Below are positions 1 through 6,780 of a stretch of DNA of 17,863 nt, in pieces. The notes beneath the pieces are model-generated. The model worked only from the letters and a program-made list of their open reading frames with translations. It was not told the DNA's origin and did no database searches. Where the stretch lies: contig CBDUXT010000105.1 of NCBI GenBank assembly GCA_965371245.1, positions 1 to 17,863 on the forward strand, read 5' to 3'. Source of the DNA: CBDUXT01 sp965371245. Lineage in GTDB: Bacteria > Planctomycetota > Phycisphaerae > UBA1845. Position 1 is the stretch's first letter. The number at the start of each line of letters is the position of its first letter. Made by a program: the position numbers and the translations under genes.

Positions 1-376
1 AGTTGGGCCACCCATCGAGCAAACCCGCAGATTCAAGGTTGACCATACACTGGGGAATGGTGAAGCCCAGACCTGCGGAAGCGGGAAGTCCAGCACGCTG
101 AGGGGTAGCGTGATGAAGCGATGCTGGGGCGCGTCAGGTGGTTGGCGACCCAACGATGGGAAGGTCGGGTACATGAATCAGGGAGACCTGGCTGGTGTAT
201 GGGCGGTGTTCATGCTGGACAACCGGCCGAAGAGCCGCCCGCGTAGCGGGTTCAAAGCGGCTTCGCCGCCCGCTCAGCGGTGAACCACCAACCGGAGAGC
301 CGTGTGCGGGAGATCCACGCGCACGGTTCGGAGGGAGGAGGGACCGGGTACTTAACCGGCTCTTCCTGCCCCTATC
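1..376 (+). mobile_element. Group II intron, 3' part (5' end outside window)
   Basis: The segment ends with a recognisable group II intron 3' terminus: a domain V hairpin (297-329), a domain VI stem (about 333-372) and a 3' end of the form CCCCTAT at about 369-375. No reverse transcriptase or maturase coding sequence is visible in 1-296, so this is either the tail beyond the intron-encoded protein or an ORF-less, partly deleted copy. I could not assign bases 1-296 to specific intron domains. The intron lies just beyond the 3' end of the minus-strand TPR-like gene, an intergenic position typical of bacterial retroelements. Identity rests on domain V and the terminal sequence; the 5' boundary is unknown. 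Confidence 0.7.
297..376 (+). ncRNA. Group II intron domains V and VI
   Basis: Domain V is 33 nt. The outer helix pairs GAGCCGTG (297-304) with CACGGTTC (322-329) and carries the AGC catalytic triad near its 5' end. A two-base CG bulge (320-321) sits on the 3' side. The distal stem TGCGG/CCACG contains one C-A mismatch and is capped by a GAGAT-type loop. Domain VI pairs CCGG (344-347) with CCGG (356-359) and continues down to GGG/CCC near 333-372. Position 368, 7-8 nt from the 3' end, is where the bulged branch-point adenosine is expected, but it is G. The ribozyme core is therefore recognisable but may be impaired. Confidence 0.72.
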
Positions 377-409
377 CGAAACGAGCGAAGGGCTCCCCCG
401 GAACACGGG

Positions 410-1339
410 CTACTCTGTAGGCAGGGACGCAAGCAAACGCTCCGCGAAGTCGATCTGTGCGCGGCAGGTCTTGACCTCGACGCCAACCGTCGGCCCGAAG
501 GCTTCCAGAGAATCGCGGGCCTCGCGGAGTTGGTCCAGCGCGTCGCTGAGCGCGGGGTTCGCACGGCCGGGTTCCGCTTCATGGAGGCACTGCCCCAGTT
601 GGAGCAGGGCGTGCCCCAGCTTGAAGTCAGCCAGTGCCGCAGTGACGGCACTTGTGTCGTGGTCGCGCCAGCACTGTCTGGCCGTACGGGCCGCGGACAC
701 CGCCGCCTCGTGGTCGTCACGACCCATGAGCGACGTGGACAGGTTCGTCCACGCGATCGCTTCTTTGCATTTTGGGGCGTCCGCGACGCGGGCGGCCGCC
801 TCGATGGCGAGCTGGTGCCACCGCTCGGACTCCTCTTTCGGCTCTGCCAGGTCCGCGTCGCGGGCCAACTCCGTTGCAACCTCCCACAACTCTTCGTGGG
901 AGCCGCACATCTTGTACAGTCTAAAAGCCGCCTCGTGTACGCGACTGGCCTCGCTCGCACGTTCTTGGCGCCGATAGAGCCAACCGAGGTGAAGCATCGC
1001 CCGCGCGGCGAGGCGCAACATGGCCTTCTCGGCGGCTCCCGAGGCACTCAGCGAGGCCGCAAAGGCCAGCGAGCAAGCCTCCATGAAACAGGGAGCCGCC
1101 TCCGCCAGTTGCCCGCGATCGAGACTTACGAGCCCGGAAAGAAGGCGCTTCCACGGCAGGTCGGCCGGCTGCAACTCGGGAAGCTCATCGATCAGCCGCT
1201 GCACATCCGCCAGGTTTCCGGCTTCGATTGCCGCCAGCACGTTCGCGGTGGGTTCGTGCTGGGGAACGCACCGTCCGACGGGGCGCACGTCGGTGGCATC
1301 GAGCCTGCCGGAAGCTATTCGCATCACATCGTTCGCCAT
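410..1339 (-). CDS. TPR-like repeat protein
   Basis: This 309-residue, all-helical soluble protein has no signal peptide or membrane segment. Helix-turn-helix units with TPR-like spacing of small and aromatic residues are visible at about residues 66-95, 108-145, 193-224 and 236-282; for example, 'LGWLYRRQERASEASRVHEAA' resembles a TPR A/B helix pair. Such repeats usually mediate protein-protein contacts; no partner or enzymatic function can be named. The ATG at 1339 is the first usable start after an in-frame TGA, although the intervening codons read plausibly (…DDPSPLFFDAM). No clear ribosome binding site is visible. The gene lies downstream of the thioredoxin-fusion gene on the same strand, separated by a REP-like palindrome pair. 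Long open frames on the opposite strand are GC-rich shadows. Confidence 0.7.
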   Translation of the reverse strand: MANDVMRIASGRLDATDVRPVGRCVPQHEPTANVLAAIEAGNLADVQRLIDELPELQPADLPWKRLLSGLVSLDRGQLAEAAPCFMEACSLAFAASLSASGAAEKAMLRLAARAMLHLGWLYRRQERASEASRVHEAAFRLYKMCGSHEELWEVATELARDADLAEPKEESERWHQLAIEAAARVADAPKCKEAIAWTNLSTSLMGRDDHEAAVSAARTARQCWRDHDTSAVTAALADFKLGHALLQLGQCLHEAEPGRANPALSDALDQLREARDSLEAFGPTVGVEVKTCRAQIDFAERLLASLPTE

Positions 1340-1428
1340 AGCGTCGAAGAAAAGAGGACTCGGATCGTCGATCGGCCCATCAAGCCCGCGGATGCATCGG
1401 GATCAGGACCGCCGCCGGGTGCATGATC

Positions 1429-1448
1429 GGGCGGGCTAGTGCCTGCCG
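1429..1448. repeat. Diverged third copy of the REP-like palindrome
   Basis: Bases 1430-1447 form GGCGGGC-TAGT-GCCTGCC. This is the same 7-bp hairpin unit as in the 1488-1548 element, with two substitutions, one of which leaves a G-T pair in the stem. It lies about 40 nt from the intact pair, so the spacer has collected at least three copies of one unit. Confidence 0.5.
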
Positions 1449-1487
1449 ATTGACTCTCTTTCCGAGCCGCGACCGTGAGGGAGCCGG

Positions 1488-1548
1488 GTAGGGCGGGCTA
1501 TTGCCCGCCGGCCGGACCCGCAAGACGGCGGGCAATAGCCCGCCCTAC
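1488..1548. repeat. Inverted pair of REP-like palindromes (BIME-like)
   Basis: Two perfect 22-nt arms (1488-1509 and 1527-1548) face each other across a 17-nt spacer. Each arm starts with GTAGG and contains its own hairpin, GGCGGGC-TATT-GCCCGCC, so the element can fold as one long stem or two small cruciforms. This layout is typical of REP/BIME elements. The TAG stop codon of the minus-strand thioredoxin-fusion gene (1545-1547) lies inside the right arm. As RNA it would form a strong hairpin behind that gene, but without a U tract; a role in 3'-end protection or termination is inferred. Confidence 0.75.
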
Positions 1549-3506
1549 GTTGGGTCAAAGTCCTTCAGGACACGCTCGATCTCCTTGATCAGTTGCTCTC
1601 CGCGCAGGTTCGTTGCCGCGAAGTTCCCCTCGGGGTCGATCAGGAACAGCGCCGGAATCCCGACGACCCCGTACTGGTCGGCCGCGTCGCGCGCTCCACC
1701 GGCATCGCCGACGACATGATGCCAGGTCATCTCCTTTTTCTTGACAAAGCGGCGCAGGGCCGACTCATCATCATCCAGGCTCACGCTGATCATGACGAAG
1801 TTGTCGTTCTTGGAGAACTTCTTGTCCACCGCTTGTAGGTGCGGGATCTCGTCGATGCACGGTCCGCACCAAGTGGCCCAGAAATCGAGCAGGATCGTCT
1901 TCCCGCGGAGCTTCGTGATGTCCAGTGCCTTGCCGTCGAGCGACGTCATCTTCACCGTCGGGGCCTTCTCGCCCACCTTGGACGAACGCTGACCACCGCC
2001 CGCAAACGCCGACAACGTCAGCACGATTTCGCCCGCGCCCGCTTTCACCGTCTGGGTCACGTGACTGGCACCGGCGGCGATCGCCACAACCTCGAACTCG
2101 TCGGCGGGGGCGCTGTGAATCTCGAACGTGCCATCCGAACCGGAAACCGCCCGGAGCCCCAGCGTCGCGTGACCACGCCACTTCGTCGCATCGACCAACG
2201 CGCCGGAAACCGGCTTGCCCTCTTCATCCTTCACGGTTCCCCGGACCACGTTCCCATCGCCCAGCGACACGTTCAGCGTCGTCTCTTTGCCGGCGGTGAC
2301 GCTTACCGTCCGCAACTCCGGCGCATGGCCAAACAGATGGATGGTCACAACGGTCTTTCCGGGCCGAACACCGTGGATCGCAAACCGACCTTGAAAGTCG
2401 GCCCAGTCGCGGGGCGAGTCGTCCGAGGTGAACGCGCCGGTCATTACCCGCGCCCCCGCGAGCGGCGCCTTGGACGCGGCATGGGTCACGACGCCGGCGA
2501 TGCGACCGGCGCGCTCCATCACGACCTTGTGCGTGGACTCGACCTCTTTTTCCGGTGTCACGATGTTGCGATCAAACGCTTCGTCGGAAACGTAGTCCTC
2601 GTGGGTGAGCCGCAGGTCGATCATGGCCGCGTCGAAATGGACGCCGCGCAGCGTGGCCGTTCCGCTGGCATCGGTAACCAACGTGCGGAAGTCGTCCCGC
2701 GGCTGGTCATAGCTCTCCACCGTTACGCCCGAGACCGGTTTCCCGGCATCATCGACCACGCCGATGTGGACGATGCGCTCCGGTTTCAACGCGATGGTGA
2801 TTTCGCCGAACTCTTCCAGATGCGCGACGTGCTGTTTTTCGCGGCCAAAGCCCTTGCTCTCGACCACCAAGTCGCCTGGCCCCGGGAAGACGCCCTTGAT
2901 GGTGAACTCGCCTAGAGCGTCGGTTTCGGCAAACCATTCCTGCTCGACGGCCGACAGGGTGATGGAGGCACCCGCCACGGGTTTCTCCGTCAGGGCATCG
3001 ACCACGCGCCCGATCGTTACCAAGGCCCCAGGGAGCGTCTCGGCAAGAAACGGTGGGAACTCGTCGTCGCCCAGGTGGATTTCCTTGACCAGGTCGGCGA
3101 AGCCCTTCTTGGCGAAGGTCACGACGATGTCACCATCGATCGGCTCTGGCGCGGTGACCTTGAAATCCCCGACGTCGTCCGTAGTCGTGGTACCGACGAG
3201 TTTCGTCGAGCCGTCTTCCGCCGTCATCGTGACGGTCACGGTGACGCCGATCTGTCCCCCGCCGATGTGGTCGGTGATCTGCCCTTCGACCAGCACCACC
3301 GGCTCGACGGGCGCGCCCTCTGCGTTCTCGGTTCCGACGGCCTGCGGCTTTGCGGGCGGTGGCTGAGCGACTGCAGCGGCGTGGGAAAGCAGCACGGCCA
3401 AAACGGCGGGCAGAACGCACGCGGCTCGCCGCGAGGCACGTGTTAACAAGCTCGCCTCGACTCCGTCAGAAGTGGGCGTGAGGTTGTGCGATGGTGGAAT
3501 CTGCAT
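1545..3506 (-). CDS. Exported carboxypeptidase-regulatory repeat / TlpA-type thioredoxin fusion protein
   Basis: The 653-residue protein has a signal-peptide-like N-terminus with a hydrophobic core at about residues 29-46 and an AVAQ cleavage-like site near 48. A long n-region suggests the true start may be the TTG near residue 20, but an in-frame TAA just upstream makes the ATG at 3506 the longest option. Five beta-sandwich repeats of the carboxypeptidase regulatory-like type follow (about 70-142, 160-228, 244-307, 334-402, 419-488), marked by 'G.V.D..GKPV.GA' and 'TD..G.F.I.GV.PG' patterns. Residues 505-653 form a TlpA/ResA-like thioredoxin domain with WCGPC (C547, C550) and a cis-proline GIPALFLID near 617. 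Known relatives are extracytoplasmic thiol-disulfide reductases; here the repeats probably place or anchor the domain in the envelope. The last sense codons run into a REP-like element. Confidence 0.88.
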   Translation of the reverse strand: MQIPPSHNLTPTSDGVEASLLTRASRRAACVLPAVLAVLLSHAAAVAQPPPAKPQAVGTENAEGAPVEPVVLVEGQITDHIGGGQIGVTVTVTMTAEDGSTKLVGTTTTDDVGDFKVTAPEPIDGDIVVTFAKKGFADLVKEIHLGDDEFPPFLAETLPGALVTIGRVVDALTEKPVAGASITLSAVEQEWFAETDALGEFTIKGVFPGPGDLVVESKGFGREKQHVAHLEEFGEITIALKPERIVHIGVVDDAGKPVSGVTVESYDQPRDDFRTLVTDASGTATLRGVHFDAAMIDLRLTHEDYVSDEAFDRNIVTPEKEVESTHKVVMERAGRIAGVVTHAASKAPLAGARVMTGAFTSDDSPRDWADFQGRFAIHGVRPGKTVVTIHLFGHAPELRTVSVTAGKETTLNVSLGDGNVVRGTVKDEEGKPVSGALVDATKWRGHATLGLRAVSGSDGTFEIHSAPADEFEVVAIAAGASHVTQTVKAGAGEIVLTLSAFAGGGQRSSKVGEKAPTVKMTSLDGKALDITKLRGKTILLDFWATWCGPCIDEIPHLQAVDKKFSKNDNFVMISVSLDDDESALRRFVKKKEMTWHHVVGDAGGARDAADQYGVVGIPALFLIDPEGNFAATNLRGEQLIKEIERVLKDFDPT

Positions 3507-3561
3507 GCCGATGCTTGTGGATTAGCCCTCTGCGTCTTTTCCGCTGTCTGCGTCTCGATAT

Positions 3562-3567
3562 ATTTTA
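3562..3567 (-). promoter_or_regulatory. Possible -10 box for the thioredoxin-fusion gene
   Basis: On the minus strand this reads TAAAAT within the most AT-rich part of the spacer, about 55 nt upstream of the start codon at 3506. No convincing -35 hexamer is present at 16-18 nt, so this is a weak call. Confidence 0.2.
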
Positions 3568-3814
3568 CCCGATAATGACGTCGGGGCGTATCTTCTTGTC
3601 GGCGACATTTTTTCTGTGCAATATTGTGAACCCGGCGGGCGAAAAGAGTGTCGAACAACCGTAGTAGTGGAGTCGCCGCGGCATTCGCCCGGTCTGCGCG
3701 CGAAGAACCGGCGCACCGGCCTCCCTGGCGGGTTCCGGCTCGGCGTTTCGCGGCTGGGGTGGCCCCTGCGACCCAGGCGAACCGGTCTTAATGACCGCAC
3801 GGGCCGGTCCGGGT

Positions 3815-3843
3815 TTGTATCGGACCAGGTTCGTGGGTACGAT
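3815..3843 (+). promoter_or_regulatory. Candidate sigma-70-type promoter of the VWA/MoxR cluster
   Basis: TTGTAT (3815-3820) and TACGAT (3838-3843) are separated by exactly 17 nt and match the consensus hexamers at 3/6 and 4/6 positions. Transcription would start near 3850, giving a leader of about 47 nt before the ATG at 3897. A second, weaker pair, TTGTCG (3596-3601) and CAATAT (3619-3624), also with a 17-nt spacer, lies further upstream. Confidence 0.33.
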
Positions 3844-3884
3844 CAGGAGTGGCTGGCACATAGGCCTCTAACCACCACCGACCC

Positions 3885-3890
3885 GGAGGT
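3885..3890 (+). promoter_or_regulatory. Ribosome binding site of the coiled-coil membrane protein gene
   Basis: GGAGGT lies 6 nt before the ATG at 3897. It is the strongest Shine-Dalgarno match in the cluster and fixes that start. Confidence 0.75.
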
Positions 3891-3896
3891 GCCCCG

Positions 3897-5687
3897 ATGA
3901 CCCAACTGGAACGCACGATCAAGACGACCCAGCACAGGCTCTGGCTGAACCGGTGGCTGGTCTGCGCATCCACTTCCCTGGCGATCGCCGGTGGTGTGTT
4001 TGCGGCCGTCATCCTGATCGGCCGCCTCTACGATCTCTCGGTTCCCATTCTTGGGACTGGCGCTGCGCTGGCGTGCGGCGGATTCCTGGCGTCGATCGTT
4101 TGGACGGCCATCAGCCGCGCCGACGCGGTGACGGCTGCGGCCGCGCTCGACGGCGCCGCCGGGCTGCGCGAGCGTCTCAGCAGTGCCCAGTATTGCCAAC
4201 GAGCGGACGACCCGTTCGCCAAGGCCGTGGTGGCCGACGCGGAGCAGGTCAGCTCGACACTGTCGCCCCGGCAGCACATCCGCGTCACGATCCCCACGAC
4301 ATTTGGACTGACGGCTAGCACGGTGGCGCTGGCTGCGCTGATGTTTCTCGTTCCGGTCGGGCTGATGGCTTCCGACAGCGCGCACGAGGAAGAAGAACAG
4401 GTGCTCCAGGCCAAGCAGACCAGAGTCGCGGTCAAGAAGGAGATGGATCGCGTCAAGAAGGTTCTCGAGTCAACGCCGGCACTGGAGGATCTGAAGGACG
4501 AACTCGGCGATTTCGACAAGCTTGCCGGCGGGGACTTGACCAGGCCCGCCGACATTCGCCATGAAGCCATCAAGAAAATCGATAAGCTCACCGACGCACT
4601 CAAACAGAAGCGTCAAAGCGAAAAGTACGATGCGGTCCGCGACATGCGCAAGATGATGCGCGGGCTGAAGGTGCCCAAGTCGGCCGACACACCCACGCAA
4701 AAAATCGCCAAGGCGTTGTCGAAGGGCGACTTCAAGACCGCCAAAGAGGAGATCAATCAGTTGCGCGAGCAGCTCGCCACGCTTAAGTCCAAGGACGACG
4801 AGGAAATGGCCAAGAAGCTCGGCAAACAACTGGAAGAGCTGGCCAAGCAACTGGAGAAGCTTGCCCAGAACAAAGAGCTGGAGAGAAAACTGCAACAGGC
4901 CGGCATCAAGAAGGAAGATCTGGAGCGCATGCTCGAAAACCTCAAGAAAAAGGACCTCGACCAGATCAGGAAACAGCTCGCGGAAAAAGGGTTCACCCAA
5001 AAGCAGATCGAGAAGATGGCCAAGCAGCTCAAGAAGCAGGCCGGCGCCGGGAGCAAGGCCAAACGACTCGCCCAGGCCATGAAGAAGGCGGCCAGCGGAT
5101 CAAGCCTCGGACAGATGGGAAACTCCATGGCCGGGCTCTCGATGGCCGCTGACCAGCTCAGCGAGTTGGAACAGCTCGAATCGGAAATGAACCAGATGGA
5201 CGCCGCCATGGCCGACCTTCAGGCGTCCAAAGAGGGCCTCGGGAACTGCCCCGCTTGCAAGGGCACCGGGAGGCGCGGCGGCAAGCCGTGCGGCCGGTGC
5301 AACGGCAGCGGGCAAGGTCAAAACCGCGGCGGCCAGGGCAAGAAGATGGCCTCGGGAAGAGGCGGGCTCGCCCAAGAGGAGGAGACGCCCGTCGGGTTCA
5401 AGACCCAGCGAGCCAAGGTCCACACGGGAGCGGGCGCCATCATCGGTCAGTTTCTCTTCGACGGTGAGCAAATCAAAGGGGACGTGTCGTCCAGTTTTAC
5501 CGAGGTTCTGCGGGCCGCCGAACACGACGCCAGTGATCGCATCAACCGCAACCGCGTGCCGCGACAATACCAAAAAGCCGTCAAAGCCTACTTCTCCAAC
5601 GTGCGACGGTCCATCGAGAGCGCCAAGGCCGGCAAGGGCGAAGGCACCGGAGAGGAACCAACCGACGACGAACCGGGCGGTCAATAG
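3897..5687 (+). CDS. Membrane coiled-coil protein with DnaJ-like zinc finger (DUF4175-like position)
   Basis: This 596-residue protein has three hydrophobic segments (about 19-44, 49-71 and 134-158). They are followed by a long highly charged region with heptad-like Leu/Lys/Glu spacing (about 165-445), predicted to be coiled coil. A compact zinc-binding motif follows, CPAC (C451, C454) and CGRC (C465, C468), embedded in CxxCxGxG-type sequence as in DnaJ zinc fingers. After a Gly-rich linker (474-490), a short conserved-looking tail contains 'VPRQYQKAVKAYF' (554-566). It is the first gene of the plus-strand cluster, with a clear GGAGGT site. In related clusters a large membrane protein of DUF4175 type accompanies the MoxR, DUF58 and VWA genes, and this may be its counterpart. 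Exact function is unknown; a scaffold or substrate-presenting role for the MoxR-VWA machinery is inferred. Confidence 0.85.
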   Translation: MTQLERTIKTTQHRLWLNRWLVCASTSLAIAGGVFAAVILIGRLYDLSVPILGTGAALACGGFLASIVWTAISRADAVTAAAALDGAAGLRERLSSAQYCQRADDPFAKAVVADAEQVSSTLSPRQHIRVTIPTTFGLTASTVALAALMFLVPVGLMASDSAHEEEEQVLQAKQTRVAVKKEMDRVKKVLESTPALEDLKDELGDFDKLAGGDLTRPADIRHEAIKKIDKLTDALKQKRQSEKYDAVRDMRKMMRGLKVPKSADTPTQKIAKALSKGDFKTAKEEINQLREQLATLKSKDDEEMAKKLGKQLEELAKQLEKLAQNKELERKLQQAGIKKEDLERMLENLKKKDLDQIRKQLAEKGFTQKQIEKMAKQLKKQAGAGSKAKRLAQAMKKAASGSSLGQMGNSMAGLSMAADQLSELEQLESEMNQMDAAMADLQASKEGLGNCPACKGTGRRGGKPCGRCNGSGQGQNRGGQGKKMASGRGGLAQEEETPVGFKTQRAKVHTGAGAIIGQFLFDGEQIKGDVSSSFTEVLRAAEHDASDRINRNRVPRQYQKAVKAYFSNVRRSIESAKAGKGEGTGEEPTDDEPGGQ

Positions 5688-5811
5688 GCGTAAGTCGTGA
5701 TGTGGCACCGGACCCGCGCCGTTCGTCCGGCTGCCAACGCCAGCGCCGCGCGTGTGTGCCTAACGGTCTCTGCGCCCTTACACGGGAACCATCACTCGAA
5801 TCTGTTTCAGC

Positions 5812-6729
5812 ATGGGCTTTGCCAACCGTTCGATTCTTCTGATCGCGATCTTTGCCGCCGCCGTCGGCTGCGAGCGCCGACCGCTCTCCCCCAACGGCGT
5901 CGTCCACATCTTCGGAGGCGTGGGTCTCGGTCCAGGCAAGTTCAGCTATCCGCGAGCCGTCACCGTCGCTGCGGACGGTTCGATCTTCGTGGTGGACAAG
6001 TCGGGCCGGATTCAGAGATTCTCCGGCGACGGAACCTTTGAAACACTCTGGCGGATGCCTCAGACCGCCCAGGGAAAGCCCGTCGGCTTGAGCGTCCATC
6101 CCGATGGGCGCATCTTCGTGGCCGACACCCATTATCACCGCGTTCAGATCTTCGACCGCCAGGGCAAGCCGCTCGGATCCTTTGGGCGCGAGGGTCGCGG
6201 TGACGGGGAGTTCCTGCTGCCCACCGACGTGGCCATCGATGCCCAGGGCTACATTTACGTCAGCGAATATCAGGGGAACGACCGCATCACCAAGTGGTCG
6301 CCGGACCTGGCGTTCGTCGCGTCGTTGGCGGACGAGCCGATCGATGGGCTTCGGCTGAGCCGGCCCGCCGGCATCGACATCGATGACGAACAGACGCTTT
6401 GGATCGCCGACGCGTGCAACCACCGGATCGTCCGACTGTCGCTCGAAGGAGAGGTGCTGGCCACCTTCGGCGAGTTCGGCAGCGAGCCCGGGCAAATGCG
6501 CTATCCCTACGACATCTCGGTTGCACCCGACAACACGATCATGGTGTGCGAATACCAGGGGAGCCGGCTCCAGTGGTTCACCAAGGACGGACGCTCGACG
6601 CGCGTGTGGGGGCGAGCCGGTCGTGACCCGGGTGAGCTGTTTGCCCCTTGGGGCGCCGCCTACGGTCCCCACGGCCGGGTTTACGTGGTAGACTCGCTGA
6701 ACGCCCGGATTCAGATTGTCAAAATGTAG
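5812..6729 (+). CDS. NHL-repeat lipoprotein (six-bladed beta-propeller)
   Basis: The 305-residue protein starts with a hydrophobic signal (about 7-19) ending in the lipobox-like AAVGC, with Cys20 as the probable lipidated residue. Six NHL-type repeats follow at about 45-71, 89-115, 135-163, 183-209, 229-257 and 277-303. Each carries the pattern 'P.gi.vd..G.iyV.D....riq.f', for example 'PVGLSVHPDGRIFVADTHYHRVQIF'. NHL propellers are usually binding modules for proteins or ligands; no catalytic residues are evident. The protein is expected to be membrane-anchored on the outer face of the cytoplasmic membrane or in the periplasm. It lies 124 nt after the coiled-coil gene and before the double-VWA gene in the same orientation, so it is probably co-transcribed. 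No good ribosome binding site precedes the ATG. Confidence 0.88.
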   Translation: MGFANRSILLIAIFAAAVGCERRPLSPNGVVHIFGGVGLGPGKFSYPRAVTVAADGSIFVVDKSGRIQRFSGDGTFETLWRMPQTAQGKPVGLSVHPDGRIFVADTHYHRVQIFDRQGKPLGSFGREGRGDGEFLLPTDVAIDAQGYIYVSEYQGNDRITKWSPDLAFVASLADEPIDGLRLSRPAGIDIDDEQTLWIADACNHRIVRLSLEGEVLATFGEFGSEPGQMRYPYDISVAPDNTIMVCEYQGSRLQWFTKDGRSTRVWGRAGRDPGELFAPWGAAYGPHGRVYVVDSLNARIQIVKM

Positions 6730-6773
6730 GGTCGGCTCGATCCGGCGTCCGTGGCCGCTCGGTCGCCGCATGC

Positions 6774-6777
6774 AGGA
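6774..6777 (+). promoter_or_regulatory. Ribosome binding site deciding the double-VWA start
   Basis: AGGA lies 3 nt before the ATG at 6781 and 6 nt before the ATG at 6784. No comparable site precedes the in-frame GTG at 6751, so one of the tandem ATG codons is the likely start. Confidence 0.5.
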
Positions 6778-6780
6778 AAC

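Larger units (their letters stand above)
3507..3896. other. Divergent intergenic spacer
   Basis: This 390-nt spacer separates the minus-strand thioredoxin-fusion gene from the plus-strand Bat-type cluster and must hold promoters for both. The left part (about 3533-3635) is relatively AT-rich (50% GC in 3541-3600); the right part is GC-rich. A frame open across 3616-3900 on the plus strand has no protein-like composition and is not called. The hairpin GGTCCG/CGGACC lies at about 3805-3825. Confidence 0.6.

Noticed and set aside
530..1426. A 298-residue plus-strand open frame across the TPR-like gene (and another at 195-977).
   Set aside because: Their translations lack domain-like patterns, while the minus-strand frame shows regular helical repeats; they are shadows caused by high GC.
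1839..2915. A 358-residue plus-strand open frame opposite the thioredoxin-fusion gene.
   Set aside because: The opposite strand encodes clear repeat domains and WCGPC; this frame is Arg/His-rich with no recognisable motif.
5581..6771. A 396-residue minus-strand open frame over the NHL gene.
   Set aside because: It is the antisense of six well-formed NHL repeats and has no independent features.
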